16,529 nucleotides of DNA, taken from positions 1 through 16,529 of the forward strand of contig WAJZ01000049.1 of assembly GCA_015523575.1 (NCBI GenBank), in the 5' to 3' direction. This DNA comes from Candidatus Hestiella acidicharens. GTDB taxonomy: Archaea > Thermoproteota > Thermoprotei_A > Sulfolobales > Acidilobaceae. This document shows, piece by piece, positions 7,067-14,257 of the stretch. Under the pieces are notes generated by a model. The model was not told where the DNA came from. It worked only from the letters and a program-made list of their open reading frames with translations, and did not search any database. Position numbers and translations under genes: made by a program. Within the stretch, counting starts at the first letter, position 1. Every line of letters begins with the position of its first letter.

Positions 7067-7160
7067 TGCTCACAGGTAATGGAATCCTTTTTCAAAATAA
7101 TAAACCTATTGTGAAATAAGGATTTATTTTAAGATAACCACAATTTTAAGGGTGAAAGTT
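7067..7160. promoter_or_regulatory. Divergent promoter region between hutU and the ureohydrolase gene
   Basis: This short A+T-rich spacer serves both genes. For the plus strand, TTTATTTTAAG (about 7123-7133) is a TATA-like element ahead of GGTGA (7151-7155) and ATG 7161. For the minus strand, the complement of AAAATAATAAA (about 7094-7104) is TATA-like ahead of the GTG/TTG start. A shared spacer suggests joint control of the two histidine-degradation genes. No clear operator palindrome was recognised. Confidence 0.45.
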
Positions 7161-8090
7161 ATGGAAGAAAACAAAGGAAGCTGGGAGAGCTATGTTATGA
7201 AAGATAAGAAGTCGCTCCTGAGAGATGCAGGTGATTTGAGGATCCGTGACCTGAAGAAAGTTGTGCCATTAATAGGGATTCCATGGGATTGGAACACCTC
7301 AGGTAGACCCGGTGCTAGGTTCGCACCCGATACTATCAGAAAGGAGCTTTTCTCACTAACCCCACTTTCCCATGATCTAGGAAGCATAGATATTGGGTTT
7401 GAAGACCTAGGCGATGTAGCCGTAGTACCCGGGGATATAGCGGAGACAAGGAAAAGGGTGGAAAAGGTTTCCAAAGCCGCAATAGGGGTTGCCCTTTCTA
7501 GGAATGTACCCGTAGCGTTCCTTGGGGGTGACCATGCCATAACTGGGTGGACATTTGATGCAACCGCATCGCTTCTGCCAGAAACGTCGATCCTTGTGTT
7601 AGATGCACATTACGATATAAGGAAAACTTTCGAGGGACTGACAAGTGGCTCTTGGCTATATGACGTTTGTAGCAAGAGAAAGGTGAACGTAATGGTAGTA
7701 GGGGTTTCCGACTATTCGAACCCTGTTTATGCTGCCGAAAGGGCCAAGGAGCTAGGAATTACTGTCTTGACAAGGTCAAGGTTGTTGACAAACTTTGAGG
7801 AGTCACTAAAAGAAATAGAAAGCTTTTCGAAAGGCAAGAAAATTTACCTAAGCATAGACATGGATCACCTAGACCAGTCCTTTTCACCAGGAGTGAATTC
7901 TCCTACCCCGCTTGGCCTTACGCCCTATGAGTCCATTAGGATAATAGATAAGGTAATAGGTTCTTCAAGCAGGCTTATAGGGGTTGACGTAACTGAAGTT
8001 GCACCTCCGTATGATATAGGTAGCATGACTTCTAAGCTCTCGGCAAAGCTATTGCTAAGGTCTATTCACCTTGCAGTAAGCAAGAAATAG
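7161..8090 (+). CDS. hutG: Ureohydrolase (arginase/agmatinase family), probably formimidoylglutamase
   Basis: This 309-residue protein belongs to the binuclear-manganese ureohydrolases. All six metal ligands are visible: H125 (GGDHAI), D148, H150 and D152 (DAHYD), D233 and D235 (SIDMDHLD). The late EVAPPYD segment (279-285) is also family-typical. Agmatinases and arginases usually read DP after the last ligand motif and then GTGTP; here it is DQSFSPGVNSP, closer to the PGVSAP type of HutG. With urocanase diverging from the same promoter region, hydrolysis of N-formimidoylglutamate to glutamate and formamide is the best guess. Agmatinase or guanidinobutyrase cannot be excluded; the latter would feed 4-aminobutyrate metabolism. 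The start is ATG 7161 with GGTGA five bases upstream; an in-frame GTG at 7152 overlaps that site and is less likely. Confidence 0.75.
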   Translation: MEENKGSWESYVMKDKKSLLRDAGDLRIRDLKKVVPLIGIPWDWNTSGRPGARFAPDTIRKELFSLTPLSHDLGSIDIGFEDLGDVAVVPGDIAETRKRVEKVSKAAIGVALSRNVPVAFLGGDHAITGWTFDATASLLPETSILVLDAHYDIRKTFEGLTSGSWLYDVCSKRKVNVMVVGVSDYSNPVYAAERAKELGITVLTRSRLLTNFEESLKEIESFSKGKKIYLSIDMDHLDQSFSPGVNSPTPLGLTPYESIRIIDKVIGSSSRLIGVDVTEVAPPYDIGSMTSKLSAKLLLRSIHLAVSKK

Positions 8091-8361
8091 CACTTTTCTT
8101 CCTCATGGTACTTTTTAGATGGTGCCTTGTTTTTCCTATGGTATGATCTGCGATTTCTTGAAGCACATTCCTATAAGTTTCCTCAACTGTTTTAGGGGCT
8201 TGTCTACCGAACCCATTAGCCCCATGCTTCCATGATAAGATTCTTTTAGAAGCCTTTAAACTGAACTGCTTGTTCAACCGCTTCTACCGCCTTTCCCTAT
8301 ACTTATGACTTCTTTTGTTAGTGGTTGCCTCTATATGATATTTATTCTAGTAACTTTAATA
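8065..8361 (-). pseudogene. Unidentified minus-strand coding remnant, possibly transposase-derived
   Basis: Read on the minus strand, about 8277 down to 8091 gives LSWKHGANGFGRQAPKTVEE, then TYRNVLQEIADHTIGKTRHH, then LKSTMRKK. This is basic and protein-like; the style recalls the N-terminal DNA-binding part of archaeal transposases, but I cannot name the family. The frame then runs into the 3' end of the ureohydrolase gene, so the true end is lost or lies near 8091. Upstream (8278-8361) the frame is broken. There is no recognisable remainder of a transposase and no terminal repeats, so this is at most a scar. Confidence 0.3.
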
Positions 8362-8362
8362 A

Positions 8363-8608
8363 TTATGCAAAGGCTTCCCCCTCCCTCATAAACCTCATCT
8401 TTGTTAGCGGTTCATTAAGGGCTACGCTAATGAATATTGCTTGACCTGCTTTACTGGAAGTTAAGCTTGGCCTTAAGCCCTTAATGATAACCTTACTCTT
8501 ATTGGCACAGGAGAAGAGGGGTTTATCGTTTTTCTTCTTATTAGCTTTTTCTAAACATTTAAAATTCCCTAGTTGCCAAATTAAATACCCAAATAAGTAG
8601 TCTTTCAT
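8363..8608 (-). CDS. Hypothetical protein or coding remnant, unknown
   Basis: An 81-codon minus-strand frame runs from ATG 8608 to the stop at 8363-8365. The protein starts MKDYLFGYLIWQLGNFKCLE, continues with a very basic stretch (ANKKKNDK), and ends LTKMRFMREGEAFA. It is not recognised. No convincing Shine-Dalgarno sequence precedes the ATG, and it sits in a zone of broken frames, so a decayed gene fragment is more likely than a working small gene. Confidence 0.25.
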   Translation of the reverse strand: MKDYLFGYLIWQLGNFKCLEKANKKKNDKPLFSCANKSKVIIKGLRPSLTSSKAGQAIFISVALNEPLTKMRFMREGEAFA

Positions 8609-8637
8609 ACTGGCTCAGGACAGGGCCTCCTTTGTTA

Positions 8638-8658
8638 TCTTAATTATAAGAATTAAGA
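8638..8658. repeat. Short perfect inverted repeat
   Basis: TCTTAATT (8638-8645) and AATTAAGA (8651-8658) are perfect inverted copies separated by five bases. It lies in gene-free A+T-rich DNA, about 500 bases from the start of the winged-helix gene and near no start codon, so a role as operator is doubtful. A low-complexity palindrome of this size can also arise by chance. Confidence 0.4.
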
Positions 8659-8861
8659 ATATCTATTGTTATATTGTTAAAATCCGAAATGGCCTCCCAG
8701 CAGGCTTGTATTTAGTTCATCTAGTTGTCACAGCATCTAATCTCTTTTCACTCTAAAGTGCGACTGCTAGAGCAGAGAGGTTTAGAGACATATACCTTTT
8801 TGTTCACCTATTGGAGTTCAGCGTTGAGCCATTATTCGTATTCCTTAAGCCTTAAGGTTAC

Positions 8862-9164
8862 CTATGCTGGCGTCTTTAGATTGCTGTCATTATTTATATC
8901 TCCTAGAATTATCGATTCGAATAAATCCTTTAGTGGTTCTTTTTCCTTTATTTTTTCAAGCACTTTTTTTCCGATAATTGTCGTTTGATATATTTTATAG
9001 CTACCTCTTGAATATAAGGCCTCTAAAAGTCCAAACTCGTTCAGGCATTGGATCATCGCCAACACTTTATACCTGGGTATGTCAAGCTTTTGGGCCACAT
9101 CTCCGGGTGATAGGGGGCCATAGCTATTAAATGCTTCTAAAATTCTCTCTATTACGCTTGACAA
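8862..9164 (-). CDS. Small winged helix-turn-helix DNA-binding protein
   Basis: This 100-residue protein has the plan of archaeal one-domain winged-helix regulators. A first helix (SVIERILEAFNSY) is followed by GPLSPGDVAQKLDIPRYKVL as the helix-turn-helix (about residues 16-35), a recognition-side helix (MIQCLNEFGLLEAL), a basic two-stranded wing (SRGSYKIYQTTIIG, about 52-65) and a C-terminal helix. No metal- or ligand-binding domain is present. The start is TTG 9164-9162, with GGTGA six bases upstream on the minus strand; no ATG is available near it. It diverges from the large glycoprotein gene across 83 bases, so local control of that gene or of itself is plausible but inferred. Confidence 0.75.
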   Translation of the reverse strand: MSSVIERILEAFNSYGPLSPGDVAQKLDIPRYKVLAMIQCLNEFGLLEALYSRGSYKIYQTTIIGKKVLEKIKEKEPLKDLFESIILGDINNDSNLKTPA

Positions 9165-9198
9165 TATAATTCACCAATTCAAGCTATTATGATGTTAA

Positions 9199-9247
9199 AA
9201 AATATAAGCCGTAAAACCCTATAATATTTTATTATGAGGATGAAATA
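9199..9247 (+). promoter_or_regulatory. Promoter and ribosome binding site of the glycoprotein gene
   Basis: AAAATATAA (about 9198-9206) is a good TATA-like box. Transcription would begin near 9228, leaving a leader of about 20 bases. GAGGATGA (9236-9243) is a Shine-Dalgarno sequence four bases before the GTG start at 9248. The box lies in the spacer shared with the divergent winged-helix gene. Confidence 0.5.
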
Positions 9248-11128
9248 GTGAACAAAAATATCAAGGCAATAGCTGTGGTCTTACTAATCCTGTTTTTGCC
9301 TATAATAATACCAGTAGGCCATTCATATACTTATTCGAGGTCACTTTCTTACTATCCATCATATTTGATGCTAGGTAATTGGGTTAATACGAGCATGTTA
9401 ATTATAACGGGCATCCCAATTCCCAATGCATCTCTAAATAGATTAAAGAATCGCAATACCACAATAACCAATATATACCTCGGTGGATATGGTATTATAC
9501 CACTCAATATAACCTTCTTTCTTGGGCGCATCTCATCAACAAGGCTTACATTAAACAATACTGTTAATATAAGGGGAGAAGATGGAAAAATTATTATAGC
9601 GTCGCCACCTCATTTGCCTTCTTTTATAGCTATCTTAAAGCCAGCAAAATATATAGGGGTATACATAACCATACCAAGAAGCTATAGCATCACATCATAT
9701 GGTAACTATACAGTATTACTATATAATAAAAAACATATTAGAATTTCCATTTATTACAATGGAAGTAAAGAAGTAATTCATTTAGCAAATGAAACCTTGA
9801 TAAAGCTAAAATATAAGGCAAATGGCTACTTAGAGCTCGGCATTAACACCACGAAATATTACCCGTCAAAATACATGATAGCATATAATGAGAGAGAAGT
9901 TAATAATTGGTTATATAGGTCCAAGATGCTTAAGGCAAGTATTAATAGAGACCTAGCCTATGAATACTTTCTCAGCCTTCTATTCTTAAAAGACCAGCAA
10001 AATCCATACCTCGGTATCTTTGCGTCTTCCCCCTCTCCAAGGTGTTTGTATTCTTCGATAGTAGTTTCTTCATTCGCTTCCTTAGCCCTTCAAGACTCTG
10101 GCCATTACATCTCTGCCAGTAAATTCTGGCAGTGGATGGCTGATACCGCTAAACAGAACTCTACTTGGTATAAGGAATACAACTTTTATACCGGTCGTCC
10201 CTTATCTAAAAGCTTTCCATCACTTATTGCTATTGGGCTTTTCCAGTTGGGTATATATGACTATTTCCAAATAACACATAACATAACGTTTCTGTCATCG
10301 GTATTGCCGGCGTTGAACAAAACGTTAAACTTTGAGTTATCTCAGATAAGAAATAATAGGTATTCCATGCTACCTATGGGAGTAGGTGTTTGGGGGAACA
10401 AGACTGCATACCACTTTTCCTCAGAGGCTATAGATGATTTAGGTATTTATTATGTATCCAAGATATACCAATACCTAGGAATAAACACCACAACATTAAA
10501 AAACTACGAGAAGGTTTTAAACCAAAGTATCATAAAGTATTTTTGGAATGGCAATTTCTTTTATTCGTCTATAGCATTTAATTCAACGTCAACAGGTAGA
10601 GAAAAAGTCATCCCAATCCCTCCATACTATGACTCTTTAACCATCCTACCTATGGCTCTCGGATACCTCCAGCCAAAGTCATCTTACGCTTCTAGCGACG
10701 TAATTGCAGAGGTCTCAAGGCTAGCAGTTTCGGGTGGAATAGCTAGGTATGTAAATGACTTCTATCATTATAATGTTACTTTACATGATAGCTCTACTTT
10801 TAACCCACCCTGGGTTGTAACCACTATGTTTCTATCGTATTATTATGATAAGCTAGGTAGCTATAGTAAATCCCTAGCATTACTTAACTGGGTTTTTAAG
10901 CACTCACAGAGCGGTTTAATCCCACAGGCAATAGATCCGAAATATGGGAATCCGTTGCCTACAACTTCCCCATCAAGCTGGTCCACAGCAATGTTTGTGT
11001 TATCCCTCTTGGGTATTCATAATACTGGTAAGCCGAGCAAAAACAGCATTATGGCATGGGTAATTATAATAATGTTACTGGTAGTATTATCTTACGTTAT
11101 GGAAAGGAGAAGTGTCTTAAAAAAGTAG
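9248..11128 (+). CDS. Secreted, membrane-anchored glycoprotein with a degenerate GH15-like alpha/alpha barrel
   Basis: This is a 626-residue cell-surface protein. Residues 4-25 form a signal peptide and about 603-617 a C-terminal membrane anchor followed by a basic tail (MERRSVLKK), so the bulk faces outward. About 17 NxS/T sequons are present, fitting heavy N-glycosylation. Residues 30-225 look beta-rich. Residues 230-590 are helical and follow the order of GH15 glucoamylases: SPSP (261-264), NPPWVVTTMFLSYYY (519-533), then GLIPQAID (556-563) and SSWSTAMFVLSLL (576-588). The catalytic features are altered: the usual PEQ holding the general base reads PQA (Q560), the WxRD sugar-binding motif after SPSP appears as VVSS, and no WE general-acid motif is seen. 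GTG 9248 is the start, with GAGGATGA upstream. It may be a binding protein, a barrel with changed chemistry, or a distant family of similar fold. Confidence 0.75.
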   Translation: MNKNIKAIAVVLLILFLPIIIPVGHSYTYSRSLSYYPSYLMLGNWVNTSMLIITGIPIPNASLNRLKNRNTTITNIYLGGYGIIPLNITFFLGRISSTRLTLNNTVNIRGEDGKIIIASPPHLPSFIAILKPAKYIGVYITIPRSYSITSYGNYTVLLYNKKHIRISIYYNGSKEVIHLANETLIKLKYKANGYLELGINTTKYYPSKYMIAYNEREVNNWLYRSKMLKASINRDLAYEYFLSLLFLKDQQNPYLGIFASSPSPRCLYSSIVVSSFASLALQDSGHYISASKFWQWMADTAKQNSTWYKEYNFYTGRPLSKSFPSLIAIGLFQLGIYDYFQITHNITFLSSVLPALNKTLNFELSQIRNNRYSMLPMGVGVWGNKTAYHFSSEAIDDLGIYYVSKIYQYLGINTTTLKNYEKVLNQSIIKYFWNGNFFYSSIAFNSTSTGREKVIPIPPYYDSLTILPMALGYLQPKSSYASSDVIAEVSRLAVSGGIARYVNDFYHYNVTLHDSSTFNPPWVVTTMFLSYYYDKLGSYSKSLALLNWVFKHSQSGLIPQAIDPKYGNPLPTTSPSSWSTAMFVLSLLGIHNTGKPSKNSIMAWVIIIMLLVVLSYVMERRSVLKK

Positions 11129-11269
11129 ACATGCTGACCTTTTACAGGTCTTACAAACGTTATTTGGTGATTTTACATCAATAATTAAAGGTTTTCTACT
11201 TACTTCATGACGCTAAATAAAGATGATCAAGAAATCTAATGCATTTAACTTTCTAAGCAGAAATTTAAA
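11129..11269 (+). promoter_or_regulatory. Intergenic region with the promoter of the glycine dehydrogenase operon
   Basis: GCATTTAACT (11241-11250) is TATA-like and lies about 25 bases before the ATG at 11270. Transcription would then begin at or next to the start codon, so the first gene would be leaderless. No Shine-Dalgarno sequence precedes that ATG, which agrees. No glycine riboswitch fold was recognised. Confidence 0.45.
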
Positions 11270-12670
11270 ATGGCGATAGACATGGAACATGCTTGGATAC
11301 CAAACAGCAAAGAAGAGATAAAGAGAGAAATGCTTGATTTTATTGGTGTAAAAGATGTTTTGGATCTTTATAATGATGTACCAAAAGATATATTAATTTC
11401 AGAAGATAAGTGGAACTCCCTTAATATTGGGATGAAACGACCACTTGATGAAATCGAAGTATCAGAGGTAGTTGAAGATGTTCTAAACAAAAATATTGTT
11501 TTTGGGCCTAGAAAGCAATTCATAGGTGGAGGTGCATGGCCTCACTATATTCCAGCTTCAGTTAGATACCTTGCTGAGAGAGGGGAGTTCCTTACCGCAT
11601 ACACCCCATACCAGGCAGAAATCAACCAAGGGCTCATGCAAACGCTATTTGAGTATCAAAGTATGATGGCAGATCTGCTTGACATGGATGTTGTAAATTC
11701 AAGCATGTACGATATGGCAAGCTCCTTGGGAGAGGCCATATTAATGGCAGCAAGGATAAAGAAGAAAAATAAAGTGATAGTTCCAGAGGTCATTAATCCT
11801 TTTCACCTTTCCGTTGCGAGAAGCTATTCAGCCCCTCATGGGATTCAGCTAAAGAAATATAAAATTGACAAAGAGACTGGATACCTAGATATCGAGGACG
11901 TCAAAAATAAAATAGATGATGATACTATAGCCGTTTACCTAGAATATCCTTATCAATTTACTGGAGTAGTTGATATAAATGCAAAGGCTTTAGGCGAAAT
12001 AGCGCACGAGAAACAAGCCCTGTTTATTGTAGGAGTAAACCCTATCAGCCTAATGCTTTATAAGCCACCAGGGGAATTAGACGCTGACATTGCGATAGGT
12101 GAGGGGCAACCTCTGGGACTGGGTTTGAATTTTGGCGGTCCATATCTCGGTATCTTTGCGACTAAATGGAAAAATGAGCTGGTGAGGCAAATGCCTGGGA
12201 GGATAATTGGTTTGACGGAGGATAGCAGTTCTTCAAACGCCTATGCGATGGTATTACAAACAAGGGAACAACACATAAGGAGGTCGAAAGCTACAAGCAA
12301 CATAACTACAAACTCAAGCTTAAACGCTATGATAGCAGCTTTCTACATTGCATTACTAGGCAGAAAAGGCCTAAGGGATGTAGCGGAAGCCATTTGGTAT
12401 AGGAGCCATTATGCATCTCACGAGCTCAAGAAGATAGGGCTGGATTCGCCTTTGTTCACCGGCGAATTCTTTGGCGACTTCATTGTTGATTTTAAGAAAG
12501 ATTTTAAAGAGATAAGAAAAAACATGTTGAAAGAGGGTATCCTCCTAGGCATACCTCTAGCTAATTACGTAGAATGGGCAACGGAGTCCTGGGGTCTTCT
12601 CAGCTTTACGGAGGTTCACCACAAGGAGGATATAGACTTTGTTCTTAATAAAATTCGAGAATTTATGTGA
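11270..12670 (+). CDS. gcvPA: Glycine dehydrogenase (decarboxylating) subunit 1
   Basis: This 466-residue protein is the alpha subunit of the split P-protein of the glycine cleavage system. With subunit 2 it decarboxylates glycine and passes the aminomethyl group to the lipoyl arm of GcvH. Family stretches are seen: IGGGAWPHYIPASVRYL, TPYQAEINQGLMQTLFEYQ and MYDMASSLGEAILMAARI in the first third; GQPLGLGLNFGGPYLGIFA near the middle; and RMPGRIIG-like and LQTREQHIRRSKATSNI motifs after it. This subunit has the aminotransferase-like fold but lacks the PLP lysine, which is supplied by subunit 2. Its length is normal (about 440-470). The ATG at 11270 appears leaderless; a second ATG four codons on is possible. 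Subunit 2 follows after 13 bases. The T-, H- and L-protein genes are not in the window. Confidence 0.95.
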   Translation: MAIDMEHAWIPNSKEEIKREMLDFIGVKDVLDLYNDVPKDILISEDKWNSLNIGMKRPLDEIEVSEVVEDVLNKNIVFGPRKQFIGGGAWPHYIPASVRYLAERGEFLTAYTPYQAEINQGLMQTLFEYQSMMADLLDMDVVNSSMYDMASSLGEAILMAARIKKKNKVIVPEVINPFHLSVARSYSAPHGIQLKKYKIDKETGYLDIEDVKNKIDDDTIAVYLEYPYQFTGVVDINAKALGEIAHEKQALFIVGVNPISLMLYKPPGELDADIAIGEGQPLGLGLNFGGPYLGIFATKWKNELVRQMPGRIIGLTEDSSSSNAYAMVLQTREQHIRRSKATSNITTNSSLNAMIAAFYIALLGRKGLRDVAEAIWYRSHYASHELKKIGLDSPLFTGEFFGDFIVDFKKDFKEIRKNMLKEGILLGIPLANYVEWATESWGLLSFTEVHHKEDIDFVLNKIREFM

Positions 12671-12683
12671 GAGGTGGTAGGCT

Positions 12684-14240
12684 ATGTTTAGGCAGGCAAA
12701 ATGGGATGAACCAAGCATATATGAGTTGAGTAACGGCAGAGAGGGTATCAGGTTTAGTCACATTAATGATGCATTTAGGAATATAATGGGAGAGATATCA
12801 ATTGATGCTAGTGTGAAAAGGGAGAAAGATCCCCAGTTACCTGAAGTCAGCGAAGTTGAAGTAATTAGGCATTATACAAAACTTTCTGAGATGAGCTATG
12901 GTGTTGATAATGGACCCGTACCATTAGGAAGTTGTACCATGAAGTACAACCCTAGAATTGCGCTAAGGTACTCAAGCGATAATAGGTTAGCTTTCATTCA
13001 CCCATTGCAACCTGAGGAGACCATTCAAGGCTTGCTAAAGGCATTATATGACCTTCAATTTTGGTTAGCAGAAATAACTGGGATGGATTATTGCACTTTG
13101 CATCCGGCCGCAGGTGCCCAGGGAGAGCTTACTGGTATATTAACGATAAGGAAGTATCATGAGATAAAGGAACAGATAAGCACTAAAGATGAAATACTTA
13201 TACCCGACTCTGCGCATGGAACGAATCCAGCTAGTGCCATTATGGGTGGTTTTAAAGCAATAGAGATACCAACAGCCGATGATGGTAACATAGATTTCGA
13301 TGCATTTTTGGCATCGCTAAGCGAAAGAACAGCAGGATTTATGATAACAAATCCAAATACCCTAGGTCTCTTTGAGGAAAGGATACTCGATATAGAGAGA
13401 AATGTGCATGAAAAGGATGGGTTGTTATACTATGATGGCGCAAATTTGAATGGCATATTGGGAAAGGTCAGGCCTGGTGACATGGGCTTCGATATTGCTC
13501 ACCTGAACCTACACAAAACGTTTTCATCGCCTCATGGCGGAGGTGGACCGGGCTCGGGGCCTATCTGCATAAAGAACAGGAAAGTGGTTAATGGCATAAC
13601 ATTAAAGGATCTAATTCCAGGACCAATGATCTATTATGATGAGAAGGAAGGCCTATATAAAATAAAATGGCCGGGGAGGTATAGTCCAGGGTTACTGAAG
13701 GCGTTCTTTGGTAATGTGCAACAACTGCTGTGGACCTATGTCTATATCCTTTCATTGGGGCCCCAGGGCCTCAAAGAAACTGGCGAAGTTTCCGTTATAA
13801 ACACAAATTATTTTGTAAAGCTAATGGAAAAATACAGAGGGTATAGCATCCCATATGGAAAGAGGTTTAGAAAGCATGAGGTCGTACTAAGTTCTGAACC
13901 ACTTCATAAAGAAACAGGAGTTACTGCTGAAGATATAAGCAAAGGCCTTCTTGACGTGGGCTTTCACGCCCCAACCATTTACTTCCCATTAATAGTAAAG
14001 GAAGCATTAATGACCGAGTTTACAGAAGGTGAGACCAAAGAAAACATAGAAAGGTATGCCAAGAGGCTTGGAGAGATAGAAGACATTGCAAGAAAGGATC
14101 CTGAAGAACCGAAAAGGTGGCCAAAAAACACGTCGGTCGGAAGGGTCAACATGGTAAAGGCAAACCATCCAAAAACTCTCATTCCTACTTGGAGAATAAA
14201 GATCCTGAGAGAAAGGGGCTTAATAAAAACCTTGCGTTAG
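12684..14240 (+). CDS. gcvPB: Glycine dehydrogenase (decarboxylating) subunit 2, PLP-binding
   Basis: This 518-residue beta subunit of the glycine cleavage P-protein carries the cofactor. K278 in IAHLNLHKTFSSPHGG is the expected Schiff-base lysine, followed by the glycine-rich GGGGPGSGP. Other marks are LGSCTMKYNPR (81-91), HPAAGAQGELTG (140-151), PDSAHGTNPASA (174-185) and ITNPNTLGLFE (221-231). Its length is normal for archaeal and Gram-positive GcvPB. GAGGTGG just after the gcvPA stop serves as ribosome binding site for ATG 12684, so the two genes form a co-translated pair. The gene ends 17 bases before the convergent GAPDH stop, leaving little room for terminators on either side. Confidence 0.97.
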   Translation: MFRQAKWDEPSIYELSNGREGIRFSHINDAFRNIMGEISIDASVKREKDPQLPEVSEVEVIRHYTKLSEMSYGVDNGPVPLGSCTMKYNPRIALRYSSDNRLAFIHPLQPEETIQGLLKALYDLQFWLAEITGMDYCTLHPAAGAQGELTGILTIRKYHEIKEQISTKDEILIPDSAHGTNPASAIMGGFKAIEIPTADDGNIDFDAFLASLSERTAGFMITNPNTLGLFEERILDIERNVHEKDGLLYYDGANLNGILGKVRPGDMGFDIAHLNLHKTFSSPHGGGGPGSGPICIKNRKVVNGITLKDLIPGPMIYYDEKEGLYKIKWPGRYSPGLLKAFFGNVQQLLWTYVYILSLGPQGLKETGEVSVINTNYFVKLMEKYRGYSIPYGKRFRKHEVVLSSEPLHKETGVTAEDISKGLLDVGFHAPTIYFPLIVKEALMTEFTEGETKENIERYAKRLGEIEDIARKDPEEPKRWPKNTSVGRVNMVKANHPKTLIPTWRIKILRERGLIKTLR

Positions 14241-14257
14241 CTTTTATAACATTACCT

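Larger units (their letters stand above)
8091..8861. other. 771-base zone without a convincing gene
   Basis: This zone separates the histidine-degradation genes from the regulator/glycoprotein pair. It contains the two minus-strand remnants listed separately, U-runs just after the ureohydrolase stop (about 8093-8098 and 8111-8115) that could end its transcript, and an A+T inverted repeat (8638-8658). Bases 8660-8861 hold no frame I can support. The pattern suggests eroded accessory DNA. Confidence 0.5.

Noticed and set aside
7190..7540. Minus-strand frame of 116 codons inside the ureohydrolase gene
   Set aside because: It lies wholly antisense to a gene with all catalytic motifs in place, and its translation is Ser/Pro-rich without family resemblance.
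8725..8988. Plus-strand frame of 87 codons overlapping the winged-helix gene
   Set aside because: Its second half is the antisense of the winged-helix gene, its translation is Ser/Phe-rich and low in charge, and no ribosome binding site was seen.
8870..8990. T-rich tract considered as a terminator cluster
   Set aside because: It is the coding complement of lysine-rich codons in the winged-helix gene.
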